A stretch of DNA of 64,000 nucleotides from Liolophura sinensis. Its lineage: Eukaryota; Mollusca; Polyplacophora; Chitonida; Chitonidae. Location: assembly GCF_032854445.1 (NCBI RefSeq), contig NC_088296.1, positions 186,001 through 250,000 on the forward strand, in the 5' to 3' direction. Of this stretch, positions 26,037-38,879 are shown in pieces (the stretch's first letter is position 1; each line of letters opens with the position of its first letter). The position numbers and the translations under genes were made by a program. The notes under the pieces are model-generated. The model was not told the origin of the DNA, ran no database searches, and was given only the letters and a program-made list of their open reading frames with translations.

Positions 26037-27430
26037 CTGAAAAACACAAACCAAAACTAAGATATATTTCACAAGCAGGCGATGTTATCTGAACAGTGTA
26101 TATTACAGCGCCCCCAGTAAACCAACCCCGAAACTATCGCAATCTCCTGAGAGAGAATGACGTAATAAATGTTTGGTGTGACTATCTGGTTATTGTGATA
26201 TCGTAGCTGTAAGACGCGATGGAAAGCAAATTCCAGCAGGCTCCTTGGACCGAGGTTGTAAACAAAAACCGGCGCAAGGGAAAAGCAGCCACATCTTTGG
26301 CTGCTGGCAGAGGGTCAGTAGATAAGAACACATTATCAGTTTTGTGTCTTGATTAATAATAGTCATGTTTGTCCAAGTCATCGGTTAGCAGGAGATTCAA
26401 ACTCTACACTGTATAGGGGATGACGTCATGACTGGTTGGCAAGGACACCATGGATCTAATGTTTGTTATAATGTAGAAAGATCTCGTCTTAATTCACCGT
26501 CGGTACCGAGTGACAACTGTGGAGTTGCTCCCCGCTTTTCAATCCCTTACACCGTCCCACAAGTTCCCAGTACTTATTTTGAAACCAGTTCATCATATTT
26601 AATGGGGAGATTCTTTATGTCCGTATCAAGACGGTCCAAAGCTGTGAACTCATTTGCTCTTTCCCTTAATACGTCACAATTATCGGTGACGTGTGATCAT
26701 AAAACATATATGAAGTACACACGCAGAGCAGCGTCAGAAGAAACGGTAGCGCTCAACTGTCATTTGAACCTTCTGCGCAGCTCGTTCGCCAATTAAATGA
26801 ATAATTATGGATTAACGCCACATCGGCAATATATTTCGAACTGTTTTTTTTTTCTTCTCAGAACGGTTCATCATGTTGAGTTAGAAGTGACTGTGGTAAA
26901 GTGGCCAAAGGCGGTTTTTTACCTTTCTGGGTTAAGTAAGTGCTGCAAGTAACTCAGATAAATTGTCCATAGGTCTATTTCACCTTTCTGGGTTTAAACA
27001 ACTGCAACAAGTACAAACGCCTTATTTCACCGACTATGTGTGACCATTTGTCAACTACCATATTGTTGAATGAAGGAAGTTTAAGGATTCATATGAATTG
27101 TTAGATTTTAATTTGACTGTTGTTCAACACCACATTTAACTACCATCCACCTACATGACGGCAGTTAAGTTTGTAAAACGAGCAAGTACGATATCTAGCC
27201 CTTTAAGACACACCACATGTGAATTAGAAATGCCGATGAAAGTTGTGTCCAAAATGTCGATTGCAGGCAAAACTACTGTGATTTTACCCGGAACACTGTT
27301 GTATAGGAACGGGAAGGTTTAATAGAATACAGTATGACCAGATAACTGTGTTAGTTTTAACTCGTATTAACCTACGTGCACATATATAGCGGAAGTCTGA
27401 TTAAATCAAGTCCCAGGATTATATTCAGAT
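26037..27430. other. Unclassified DNA
   Basis: No gene recognised. An open frame of 122 codons at 26428-26796 has no recognisable motif. Around 26797-26845 is a short repeat (ATTAACGCCACATCGGCAATA) also seen at 28515-28560, probably the end of another dispersed element. Confidence 0.35.
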
Positions 27431-27432
27431 AT

Positions 27433-27646
27433 GGGGCCTCCGTGGATCAGTTGCTTAGCGCGCTAGAGCAGCGTAATGACCGACTAGCCTCTCGCCAATG
27501 CGGTCGTTGTGAGTTTAAGTTCAGCTCATGCTGGCTTCCTCACCGATCGTAGGAGGGAAGGTCTGTGGGTTTCCCCCGGGCTCCACCCGGCTTCCTCCAT
27601 AATGCTGGCCGCCGTCGTAAAAGTGAAATAAATATATTCAGACATA
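27433..27646 (+). mobile_element. tRNA-derived SINE, plus strand
   Basis: Head GGGGCCTCCGTGGATCAGTT, B-box-like GTGAGTTTAAGTTC, body to CCGCCGTCGTAAAAGTGAAA. Lies outside the duplicated blocks. Confidence 0.88.
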
Positions 27647-29290
27647 CCCGATTTTTGCTGCCTAAGAACGAATGCTTGTGAGGCACGGAACTATTGGATC
27701 AGGCTAGAAAGCTTCTGATGAATGTCCCGCACTACGCTGGAATTTGCACATCCGGGAACTCTCCGTCGTCATTTTCCGCCTCAATTAGCAGAACGGTCCG
27801 TGCCTCGTTTTCAGAGAATCGATTGGCCAGAACGGTGAATATTAACGCTACCATTAAGCATATGTTTTATCGGCACGTGGTAATTTGCGACCACAGCCCT
27901 TCTTTGCGACTACTTGTTACTAATACGACACTTAGGACACTTTACATGAGAAAGTTTTTTTCATACCAGGGGAAACTAAGTTTACATCACGATTGGAGAA
28001 CTAAGAGGGATGTACTCAGTGGTTTTAGAATACTTTGGAAATTTCACTGACTTAATTTACTTGTAAACCATATGTGTGACATTCATCTAGATATCAGAAT
28101 TTAGTCCAGTACCTAGACCCTTGTTACCTCCCCTGTTCCAACAATATAATGTCCAGTATTGACTACCTGCATTCCACAACTTGCAACTGGAGATATTTTC
28201 TAGGTAGTGGCGCTACATTCAAAATTTAAGGCATCTAGGACAGTGCAATCGCTTGAGAATTCTCCTGTGAGAAGCATTACTGTGTTAAGACATCACATGT
28301 GCTCGTATCGTTTTCGCTGTGGGGGAATCCCGTCTAGGGTTGACACGAAACGGATATGTAGGCCTACGTGGACATGGTTGGCAACACAACTATGACAACC
28401 CCATGAAATGTTATTGAAGATATTTTCCTTCATTGGGTAGGAAATATTTCCCAAAATGAGAGATTGTCCGTGTCCCTTTGGCAAATTAATACAGAATGAA
28501 AGAATGAATGCATGAATGATTATGGCTTAACGCCACATCGGTAATATCTTAGCCATATCGCGGCGAGAACAACTTAAAAACACGAGGCGGTGCAGCTTTT
28601 AGATATAGTAGTGAAAACATCAAACATGAAAGAAACATGTTTGGACATGTTTAAAATCAGATAAGGGCAGCTTTCTTCACCCTGTCTGCCTTGTTTTCTA
28701 TATATGGGTAATATTTCAAGGATCAGCTGGTTTTTAAATTTATTATTCCAAATTGTCCTCTGGGCATGCTCATAAGAAACCTATGATAAGGCCAGGAGTA
28801 TAACCCCTGCCTCTGCAGAAGATTGAAGGCGAGGATGGAAGACGAAAAGAATCAACTCGTTGCTCTAACACAGTTGCAGCCGTAAACCTGTCCCCATCCC
28901 TTGACCCATCAGTATATATAAATTTACAATCCGAATATTTAGCCTTAATTTCAGCAAAATTTTTCTGAATTATCACAGGAATTGTGTCTGATTTTTTTAT
29001 GTTTTCGTAGATTAAACATTAATTTAGGATGTGAATAAAGGCATGCCCTTAACTCTTGGGGCTCTAAAAGCACCAAGGCTGAGCCTTTAACCTTGGTGAT
29101 GGACAAGATCCAACATTTTTATATACGACTTCCTAGCGGAACTTTTTTAGACCTCACCACAGTCTAATTTAGACCTCACCATAGAACGATAAAAATTTAA
29201 TAAAATAGATCTTCAGCACTCCACTCGGTGCTAGACACGACCTTGATTATATCGAGAGCCTTTGTACATTTAGCTTTAAGTATTTTTATA

Positions 29291-29417
29291 TTTATTTATT
29301 TATTTGATTGGTGTTTTACCCCATACTCTAGAATATTTCACTTATACGACGGCGGCCAGCATTATGGTTGGTGGAAACCGGGCAAAACCTGGGGAAACCC
29401 ATGACCATCCGCTGGTT
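29291..29417 (-). mobile_element. Truncated tRNA-derived SINE nested in LINE
   Basis: (TTTA)n tail, GATTGGTGTTTTACCCC and body to GACCATCCGC, head missing. It splits the LINE sequence, so it is the younger insertion. Confidence 0.82.
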
Positions 29418-30028
29418 GAGTATTTTTATATGTGGTCTACAAGATAATTTATTATCCAATATTATACGCCAAAATTTACTTTCACCAACAATTTTAATCT
29501 GTTTACCACAAAATTTAGATCGGGTTGAAGATGAAATTTCCGTTTGTTACAAAAATGCATACCAACGATTTTAATCTAAAACCGTTTTCAATTGGCCATT
29601 TCTCCATTTTATTCAGACAAAGCCAGAACTGACGTTCAATATTATTTATATTTTTAGTTCGGTAGCATATAAGGAAGTCATCGACATATAAACAACCCTC
29701 TATGCCCGATGTTAAGGTTTTTCCTAAGTTAGTTATTTTTACGCTAAACATAGCTGGTGATAAAAACTGCCCTGGGGTACACCATTTCCTGCTTATTCGA
29801 GTCGGAAGAGCAGACCCACCCGAACCTGAAACTGACGATCAGATAAAAATTCTGATATGAACATCGGTTATCGACATTTAAGACCCATATCAGCAAGTGT
29901 AGCGATCGTAGGTAATTAGCAATGTTGTTCTAAGGGACATAACTCTTAGGTGTTACACAGGAGGGGAATTTCCAACATGTGCGTTGACGCTGAGTAAAAC
30001 GATCGTTCTGATTGGTTGATTGGGTGGA

Positions 30029-30106
30029 TGAGACTGGTTGTCCGCCATCTTCCATTAAAAGTTCTGTGCCATCTAAATAATTTGTCTCGTCTCGTCTGTG
30101 TTACAG
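30029..30106 (+). repeat. 78-bp direct repeat, first copy
   Basis: TGAGACTGGTTGTCCGCCAT through TCTGTGTTACAG, followed by GTAAGATTCAG. Identical by eye to 30587-30664. Confidence 0.9.
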
Positions 30107-30586
30107 GTAAGATTCAGAAGCCATCTGCCCCTCGGTAACACGCCATTTAGTTCTTGTTGTGTTGTAGTTCCTAACTGATCTATAAAACTTATATAATGCG
30201 GTTAGCTTGGAAGATATTTGTGGAAGAATAGTTCATAACTCTAAAAGTATATGTTCGTTTACTGTTTATCAAGGGTGTTGTTGTTGTTACAAGCCAAGAG
30301 TGTTAAATCCTTGTTAGAATTAGTCTGAGATATAAAGCTACACTAGTATGGCATTAGTTCATAGTTTTTGATGCATTTGATTTGCACTCATGATACAAGT
30401 AACCCTAAGAGCTCAGTGTAGTTACCTGTGTAATATTGTGACTTTAATTCAGTCAATGTTCGAACGGGTGTACATAAACCCGCTAGTGATTGTACAGATT
30501 CAGGGAGGCAACTCTCAAGGACATTCTAATTCAGGGGGAAATACTCTGCCCGGAATTATGATGTGATATCATTGTATACGCTGTAT

Positions 30587-30664
30587 TGAGACTGGTTGTC
30601 CGCCATCTTCCATTAAAAGTTCTGTGCCATCTAAATAATTTGTCTCGTCTCGTCTGTGTTACAG
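30587..30664 (+). repeat. 78-bp direct repeat, second copy
   Basis: Ends at TTACAG and is followed by CCTTACATTG (LINE sequence) rather than GTAAG. Confidence 0.9.
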
Positions 30665-31889
30665 CCTTACATTGCGCCAGACCATAGGAAGGGCAACACA
30701 AGGTCTTTTAAAATACCATGTTTCCATGTGGTGTCGTAGGCCTTGTTTAAGGTCGAAAAATATCGACACCACATGTTCATTATTGATAAAACCACGAAAA
30801 AAGGTTTCGAATCGAACAAGGTGATCCATAGTAGATCTACCTTGCCGAAAACCACACTGTATATTAGATATTAAATTGTTGGTTTCAAGAAACCAAACAA
30901 GTCTATCATTAATCATCCGTTCCATAGTCTTACGGACACAGCTGGTAAGAGATATGGGACGGTAATTAGACGGATCAGTATGATCCTTACCCGGTTTGGG
31001 AACCGGGATGATACACGTCTCCCTCCATGGGGGTTGAAAATTATCAGTTATCCAAATATCATAAGACAGTCCAAGAGAGTCTCAAGTGGATCAGGCGGTA
31101 AATGGTTCAGAAACTTATAATATACGTTATCAGGACCACGCGCAGTATCGTGTGCCAGTAATGCAATTTTAAATTCAGCGATAGTAAAAGGACGATTAGA
31201 ATTTCTAAATTTTTAGCAGAAATTTTCTCCTTCTGGTTTTTAATATGCTGGAATTCTGAAGTATAATTCTGAGAAGAAAATTTGTTGGAAATTGTCTCTG
31301 CTAATTTATTTGCTATATCAGATGGAAAGGTTAATATATTATCTTCATCTTTTATAAGCTGGAGTTTTGCTTTATTATGTTTGCCCATAAGTTTCTGAAC
31401 CTTGTTTCAGACCTTACGCATGGGTGTTTTTTACGTAGTGTCCGAAAGAAAGATCGTCTCTTGGACGTGAGGAATCGACGAGCTTTAGCTCTAAAACTAC
31501 GAACCTGGTTTAAATTATTATCAGCAGAACAATGATCAAATCTGCGTTCAGCGTTTTTCCGGCCCTCGAGGACTTTACGACATTCATTGTGGTACGAGGG
31601 TTTACTTTTGGGCTTGGATTTGTCGAGGTCTCAGGTATACTTCTATCGGCAGCTCGTAAAACAAGCTCATTAAATTTTATGGTAGGATCATCTGCTGCAC
31701 TGAGAATCTCTGGAGTGATATTATCCTCGCAGATCATGTCAAAATGTGATCCAATCTGCTTTATCGAACGTCCTCCTATCTACGTGTTCTAAAGAAGTAG
31801 AAGTGATATGTTTTAGGATAAGAGGAAAATGGTCACTACCACGAATCTCATTAGCACTTTCCAAGAAAAATCAAGGAGAAGTGATTAAA

Positions 31890-32250
31890 TTAATTAAAGG
31901 AAGTAATATAATAAATTGCACGCTATTCGCCCTGTCACTGGCTATAATTCTTATACACATGGTAAGTTTCGTAGAAATCAAGTAGTTTTAACCAGATGCC
32001 GTATTGGACCTTCTCGTTTGACACACAGTTATATTCTTAATAGGAGCAGTGCTCAAGAGTGTCTTGATGAGATGCTCAATACGGCATGAAACATATCTTA
32101 GTTGACTGTGTAGACTTAGCTCATGTTCGGGTAAAGTTCTGCACAGTCAACACTATATTCGATTTCTTTGACAGCATTGCGGGTGATGCTACCATGAAAA
32201 ATTTGAAGGCCATTGACCTATATCGCAAAATATATTTTTTATTCTAAAGC
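31890..32250 (+). pseudogene. LINE 3' fragment, plus strand
   Basis: Encodes NQVVLTRCRIG and LTHSYILNR, then VDCVDLAHVRVKFC and AIDLYRKI, with an internal stop. This is the conserved C-terminal region after RNase H. It lies back to back with the 5' end of the minus-strand LINE and appears to be of the same or a related family. Confidence 0.7.
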
Positions 32251-32624
32251 ATCTTGTCGTTTCCCAGTTTTAATGAGGTTTGGTTCTTTTTGTTTCTAAT
32301 TTGAATCTTCCCATAATCTTGAAAACCATTTATTGCCTCCGAGTGTAAACATGTCATCGCCATGGTATTTCTTAAATATTGCAGAAGTGCCGTTAAGTCA
32401 TAATCACTCACTCATTCATTTAGTGTGTTTTTTTTTAAATAATGGAAAACGCCCCGTTCTTGACACTATAAACGCTCACAGTTAACATCATACACCCGCG
32501 TAGCAAAAGTTATAGTCTTACAAAGACACCCCCCCCCCCACCCACACCCCCCCGTAAACATCACACACCCTTTTTTCTAAATAATCGCATTGGTACTGGT
32601 AAAATGTGCACAAATGGTGACAGT

Positions 32625-33090
32625 ACAAATTGCGCTAACGTGATTGCGCATTTTGTAACAAACTTGTTCTTAAATGAATTGAGCGTCATTGATGCCATTC
32701 ATAACATCTGTCAGGTTAGCTTTGTTCATCATTACATGGAATTTTCCAGTGTCTTCTTGAATGAAAAAAGTTATCAAGAAAACACACCCTGAGAGTTGCA
32801 ATTTGTAATCATTTATTACAAAAAAGTTTTCAAATTTTAATAATTATTAGAAATTGCGTTTGTTACAAATTGCGTTTTGTTACAAATTGCGTTAGTGTCT
32901 AAAACGCAAATTGTAACAACGGAATATGTAACAAATCTATTCCTAAAGGAAGTTATCGTCATTACTCTCTTATTTGTCAGGATAGGCTTGGTCATCTTTA
33001 GGTTTTCCAGTGTCTTCTTGAAACAAATAAATTATTATAAAAACCTACACTAGGAGTTGCAATTTGTAATAATTTATTATTAAATTAAAA
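32625..33090. repeat. Two diverged copies of a small element with an inverted-repeat junction
   Basis: Segments 32625-32835 and 32895-33090 share TTGTAACAAA, TTTTCCAGTGTCTTCTTGAA and GAGTTGCAATTTGTAAT in order. Between them ACAAATTGCGTT is repeated directly and faces AAAACGCAAATTGTAA in reverse, forming an imperfect palindrome. It looks like a MITE-type element in two copies. Family unknown. Confidence 0.5.
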
Positions 33091-33164
33091 TTTAAATGAC
33101 TTATACAGAAGAAAGGAGATAGGGAAACCAGGAATAAAATGGAGAAGAAACAAAGTGCACCCGT

Positions 33165-34820
33165 GAAGATACAACTCATGTAATATGTGACCCCAGAGTC
33201 AGGAAGAAACGAAACTGTCCACAAATGAGGTTACACAAATCAGGTAGCCTAACATTTGGATCAGGTGCAAGAGAGGAAACGCACCACAGCAGACAAGATG
33301 GGTACATGTACCATGTAATGTGTGAATCAGGTGTCACCCAGAGAGGAAATCCATCACACGTTGAAAGATATACATTAGCACCCAGTATTACATGTAGAAA
33401 GAGAGGAAAACCAGCTCTCCTGAGAAGTTAAACATCAGGTAATATGTGAAACCGATATTAGAGAGAGAGGAAAACCAGCCCTCCTGGGAAGTCACACATC
33501 AGGTAATATTCGGACAAGGTATCAGACAGAGACGAAATCCACGACACCTGAGAAGATATACATCAGGTAATGTGTGGACCCGGTATTAGAGAAATGGGAA
33601 AACCTTCTCTCCTGAGAAGATACACATCAGGTAATGTGTGAACTCGGTATTAGAGAGATGGGAAATCCATCTCTGCTGAGAAGATACACATCAGGTAATG
33701 TGTGAACCCGGTATTAGAAAGACAGGAAAACCAGCCCTCCTGAAAAGTCACACATTAGGTAATATACGACAAGGTATCAGACAGAGATGAAATCCACGAC
33801 GCCTGAGAAGATACACATCAGGTAATGTGTGAACCCGGTATTAGAGAGAGGAAAACCAGCCATCCTGAAAAGTCACACATTAGGTAATATACGGACAAGG
33901 TATCAGACAGAGATGAAATCCATCTCTGCTGAGAAGATACACATCAGGTAATTTTTTTTTTTTTTTTTTGATTGGTGTTTTGCGCCGTTTTCAAGAATAT
34001 ATCACTTATACGACGGCGGTCAGCATTATGGTGGGTGGAAACCGGATACAGCCCGGGGGAAACCCACGACCATCCGCAGGTTGCAGGCAGACCTTCCCAC
34101 ATACGGCCGGCACATCAGGTAATGTGTGGACCCGGGATTAGAGAGATGGGAAAACCATCTCTCCTGAGAAGATACACATCAGGTAATGTGTGAACCCGGT
34201 ATTTGAAAGACAGGAAAACCAGCCCTCCTGAAAAGTCACACATCAGGTAATATACGGACATGGTATCAGACAGAGATGAAATCCACCACACCTGAGAAAA
34301 TATACATCAGGTAATATGTGGATCCTGTATTAAAGAGATGGGAAATCCATCTCTGCTGAGAAGATACACATCAGGTAATTGTGAACCCGGTATTAGAAAG
34401 AGAGGAAAACCAGCTCTCCAGAGAAAATACACATCATTTAATGTGTGGACCCGGTATTACAGAGAGAGGGGGAAACCAGCTCTCCAGAGAAAATATACAT
34501 GAGTTAATGTGTGGGCCCGGTGATAGAAAGAGAGGAAAACCAGCTCCCTCGAGAAGACAGACATGAGTTAATGTGTCAACCCGGTATTAGAGAGGAAAAC
34601 CAGCCCTCCTAAGAAAATACACATCATGTAATGTGTTGACCAGGTATTATAGAGAGAGGAAAACCAGCTCTCCAGAGAAGATACACATCAGTTCATGTGT
34701 GGGCAGGGTGACAAAAAGAGATGACAACCAGCTCCCCTAAGAAGACACGCATCAGTTAATGTCAGGGCTCGGTATTAGAAAGAGAGGAAGCCCAGCACTA
34801 CTGATAACATACCCATGAGA
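33165..34820. repeat. 64-bp satellite array
   Basis: About 23-25 tandem units of roughly 64 bp with the core ACATCAGGTAATGTGTGAAC, then CCGGTATTAGAGAGA, GAAAACCAGC and TCTCCTGAGAAGATAC. Units differ by substitutions and small indels and are most degenerate at both ends. A SINE interrupts it at 33953-34110. Confidence 0.92.
33953..34110 (-). mobile_element. Truncated SINE inside the 64-bp satellite
   Basis: Poly-T (tail), GATTGGTGTTTTGCGCC, body through CATACGGCCGG, then satellite resumes at CACATCAGGTAATG. The head is missing, as expected from incomplete reverse transcription. Confidence 0.88.
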
Positions 34821-37570
34821 TAACTTGAATATGCTGAATATAAAATTGGTATACGTAAAAAAATTGTGTAACAACACTACAAACGGTTCATGATTTTAAG
34901 TGTGTTTTATTACCTTTCACTGAGACTAACTCAAGTAACCATTTAAACGAGAATTATATAATACATAACCATTCATTTTTATTTAGCGTATATCTCTGAA
35001 GTTGGAACACAAAGGACAGAAAGTCACAAAGTATCACATAATCACACATGCAGATGAATACAAATACAACCGACATAAAAATAACAGTAAACAGATGCAA
35101 TGGCGCAATACGCTAATAGATGACCTCATAATCTTGACCACAGGTTGTCATAGCAACATCGGGGCCTACTAGTGATGACGCCGCTTCTTAAGGTAAATCA
35201 GGTACAATATAATTAAAGACGTACGGTATGGTGAGTAAAACCAGAACAGCGACAACACTATGATAGCTGCCAAATAGTCACACGTAACCGGCGGAATACG
35301 GTCTCTTGTCGATTTACCTCAGTTTGGGTTTCATTCCAACTGTTCATGTAAATATATAAACCGTAGCGATGTACACTTCCCCTAGCATCATGGCTTAAGC
35401 AGAACTGAATTTTATAAAATGCGGTGATGTTAATTGCAATATATTAGAAGTCAATGATGTAGAATTACCCAAAGCCAGACTTTCACATTTCCAAAGTTCA
35501 GCCATCAAAAATGATTTTCCAGCTGATTTTAGATGGACACATTGTTTTGGGTTTGAACATACATGTATAGGGACTTAGAATCAAAAACACCCTGACAAAC
35601 TCACACATTGCAACATATCAAGCGTTTGGATACATGAGCTGTAAATCAAGTTGGAGACGAATGGTGGTCTTTGAGGTTAACTTAAAATGGAACTATCTAC
35701 CCATTCTGTAGAGCACACATAGTAATAGGAGCCATTACTAGTTGGCTGTGAGTGTCTTACAGGCAAATAATGTCAGGGTGTATATTATACATGTCAATAT
35801 ACTTTAAGCACGTGTAGATCTACAGCTCTGGGTGATGCTACTTAAACACAAGAAGGTGATAGCTCATGTTGTAGTTATTCATACATGTATGCAATAAAAG
35901 AGAATCCACGTTAATACATGTACAACACAAATGATCAGGTTTATCACTTAAAAATTCTGGACAGGCTTATTTACATCAAATTTGAAAACAAAAACCAAAG
36001 AAAAGCAGTGGAACAACTTTACACCAATCAGTTCGCCGGACTAAGCCCATCCATGTCAAACACAATCTATGTTCTGAACAAAATCCTTAAACAACTGACA
36101 CACAGCATATATGTAATCAACGTATATACATGTATTAATACAAGCATATAATACAGCTAAAACATATGATTTGCACTGGGCGAAATCATCACAATGTCAT
36201 CGTAAGTAATCACCAGACACGGTGTATTACTTACATGATATGGATCTACCTGGGCAGTGAATACAATGTGCAGTAATGCGTATTATCTTACACCACAGCA
36301 ATTACATGGAAATTCTTTTAAAGGAAATATTTATAATTGATAATATAAATACTTAGCATCCTTCCTCACATTGCTTACATACTAAAAAAAGAGTTTAGTT
36401 TTTAAACACATTTCTGTTAGAGTTTTGAAACAAATGTTGGTTTTTATTCATGAAAGAAACATGTTAAGCAACTAAGAGATGTGTTTATTATGGTAAACAC
36501 ATCAGATATTTACTTAATAATGAGGTGGATATATTCGGAAAAAGACATTTTTTTTAATATATTTTTTTAATAAACACATGTTTATACTGTGTGTTGACAT
36601 CTGATAAACATCATAAAATGTTTAATATTGTGAACATGTGACATGTTTACAATACTCCAATGCAAAATACTGTTGATGTATTTACTCAAACTATGGCCAG
36701 GTACATGTAGTGACAATTTGTTAGTTAAGGCTAAGTTTCAATAAACAAATTAAAAAAAAAAGCTAAACATACAGGAAACAATGATATCAAGATTTGAGTT
36801 ATTTAACTGGTATTTTATGCCATACATACTTATACGACAGCTGCCAGCATTAGGGTGGGAATAAACTTTTTAAAGTTTTCAAACAAGAGATCAGATTTAG
36901 GTATTTTACCTCAAACAAAATGATGACTACAAAATTACAATTTTTTGTCCAAAAAAAAAAACGGTTTACAAAATAAATATAAGACTTTGTCTCACCCAAT
37001 ACATACTTGCCACTCATTGTACAAATATTGTCCAACAAAAGAGCATGGATAAATGTAGCTTTTTCCTTGATTATTCAAAGATTACTGCCCATCAGAATGT
37101 CCTTTTCCAGGCTGTGGGAAAGGAACCCAAATGTGCACTGACTGATACTTCTTGGGGCTGAATTTGTGTGAGCACATACAAAAATCAGCTGAAAATTACT
37201 GAAACTGTAAACAAAATACTGCATGCACTTACAAATTTACAACTTTAATTTATCTATAATTGATACAGCCGTTAGCTTAGGGTTTTGAGATTGTTTTTCA
37301 CCAAAATAAAAGTGAAAACAGTGTAATAAATGTTACACACAGGTACATCCCTCTAGACAATAGCATATACCTGAGCTATACCTCCACCTATACCTCAGAC
37401 ACACCTCAGCCATCATCTTTTTACCAATCATAGTACCTCAGGTTCACCTTCAATACACCTCACATACATGTTGGCCTACAACCCCAAGTACATGTATACC
37501 TCAGACACACCATCAGATATGCCCTACCTCAAGGGTACAGCTAAGATGTGCCTCAAGTATACTCCCAGTA
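34821..37570. other. Unclassified AT-rich DNA
   Basis: No gene, RNA gene or known repeat recognised. A 60-bp SINE scrap may lie at 36806-36866 (TTTTATGCCATACATACTTA followed by CGACAGCTGCCAGCATTAGG). From 37360 to 37570 there are degenerate repeats of ATACCTCAGACACACC type. Confidence 0.5.
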
Positions 37571-37574
37571 CACC

Positions 37575-37960
37575 TTATGGGTTATACATGCGCCATTCAG
37601 GTAATTGTGTCCAAGATATGCCTCCGAAATGAAGTGTGAACAAGCGCTGATAAAACTGGATAAAATTGCCACAAAGACACACTATAAATTTCTGCACTGC
37701 ATCCTGTTCAATTATATCAGAATCTGTTTTGGATAGAACTAAAAACCCTCTGCCCGGTGTTATTACCCACCCCATGAATGTTATCAAGGTAAGAAGATGT
37801 CATGACTTCACCTCCAGCAACCACAGCTCAAAACATGGCGTTAATGCCAGGTTGATTTTTGATATGTTGTAGAGAAAAGTGCAAACTGCATGCGCAGGCA
37901 TGGTACCTCATGGAAGTTTAGTAGTGGGTATATATTTTTGAGGTTGAATTTGACAAATTT
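37575..37960. repeat. Diverged duplication, left copy
   Basis: Shares with 38880-39270, in order: GCGCCATTCAGGTAATTG, a GTCCAAGA...CTCCGAA segment, TTTTGGATAGAACT, TATTACCCACC, AAGGTAAGAA, ATGACTTCAC, and GGTATATATTTTT. Divergence is large, so it is an old duplication. No protein is recognised. Confidence 0.7.
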
Positions 37961-38879
37961 ACTACATAAATAGTGAATGAAAATCAAAAAAAAAAAAAAA
38001 AATCAAAAATCCCAATTTTGACTGATCACCTTTATTGTGATAAGGTCAAGTTGTGCGTGTCTTAACTGGACTACTTTTTGGTATTTACCATGGGTTATCC
38101 CCAACCATTACAACCCCAACCCTATCTACCCACCACCCCCATCCCCACCCTGTTAATTATGCAAAATTTCACCCTTACACTTATCAGGCTTGTACTTTCA
38201 AATTTCATTTACACAGGTGAGTGTAATATTGCATTTATTTGACCAGGACTGTATCAGGTCACAACCATATATATATATTTAGACGTAGCAAGTCATTTTT
38301 ATCACATATTCTAAAACACCTACATACATGTATGACACATAGTGTACAATGCACGATTATGTGTTTCAATTTTGTTATGTGCAAAGTCACTTTACAACAT
38401 CAAATATGCTAATGCTGCGTTTCAAATAGGTCTGAAAGTTGATCTGCTTCTCACGTTTGATGAAATTTGATTAAATGTGCTGTCTGGGCAACATTAATAA
38501 TAAAAAGTTGTTCAGTTTTTGTAGTTCATTTCTACAGGTACAAGTGGGGATAGGCTTAGAAATTCCTACATGACTTCTGCGCAGCTGAGTAGAGGTTGTA
38601 AAATTTTACAATCTAACACTTGTTGCATTTTAATGTAATACAGGGTAAATGTTCATTTCTGCAAATTTTATTTTTGACAGAAAAGAAATATAAACCCCAT
38701 TCTCCACAAAACATCCTATCCCAGACTCTTACCTGTAGAGTATCAACCCAGCTGGGCTACTACAGACAGCCCTGAACTTCGACTTTTGCCATTGGACATG
38801 TAAGATTTTGGTTATAGTGCCAAATTCATATAAAGATATTACTAACAAAAAATTTTAAAACTGGTCCTTTTTATAGGTT

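Larger units (their letters stand above)
29930..30664. mobile_element. Insertion in LINE bounded by a 78-bp direct repeat
   Basis: LINE homology stops near 29930 and resumes at 30665. The insert contains two identical 78-bp segments at 30029-30106 and 30587-30664. The first is followed by GTAAG, a consensus donor; the second ends at the same base and passes directly into LINE sequence. The segment contains CCGCCATCTT, a YY1-like motif common just downstream of animal transcription starts. It may be a promoter/first exon copied into the LINE. Confidence 0.6.
28740..31870 (-). pseudogene. Decayed LINE with endonuclease, RT and RNase H remnants
   Basis: Minus-strand non-LTR retrotransposon, 5'-truncated. 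Reading 5' to 3': end of an endonuclease domain (GSDHFPL near 31830), linker (31107-31388), RT with a PKPG...NYRPISL segment near 30960, MERMINDRLVWFLETNN at 30925, QCGFRQGRSTMDHL, and YVDDFLICYRTKN near 29680, then RNase H with YTDGSRD near 28910. Stops and frameshifts break it. It is interrupted by a SINE (29291-29417) and by a separate insertion (about 29930-30664). RNase H after RT points to an I/Jockey-type superfamily; the clade is not resolved by eye. Confidence 0.85.

Noticed and set aside
26428-26796. 122-codon plus-strand frame
   Set aside because: No motif, splice context or similarity recognised; composition is compatible with chance.
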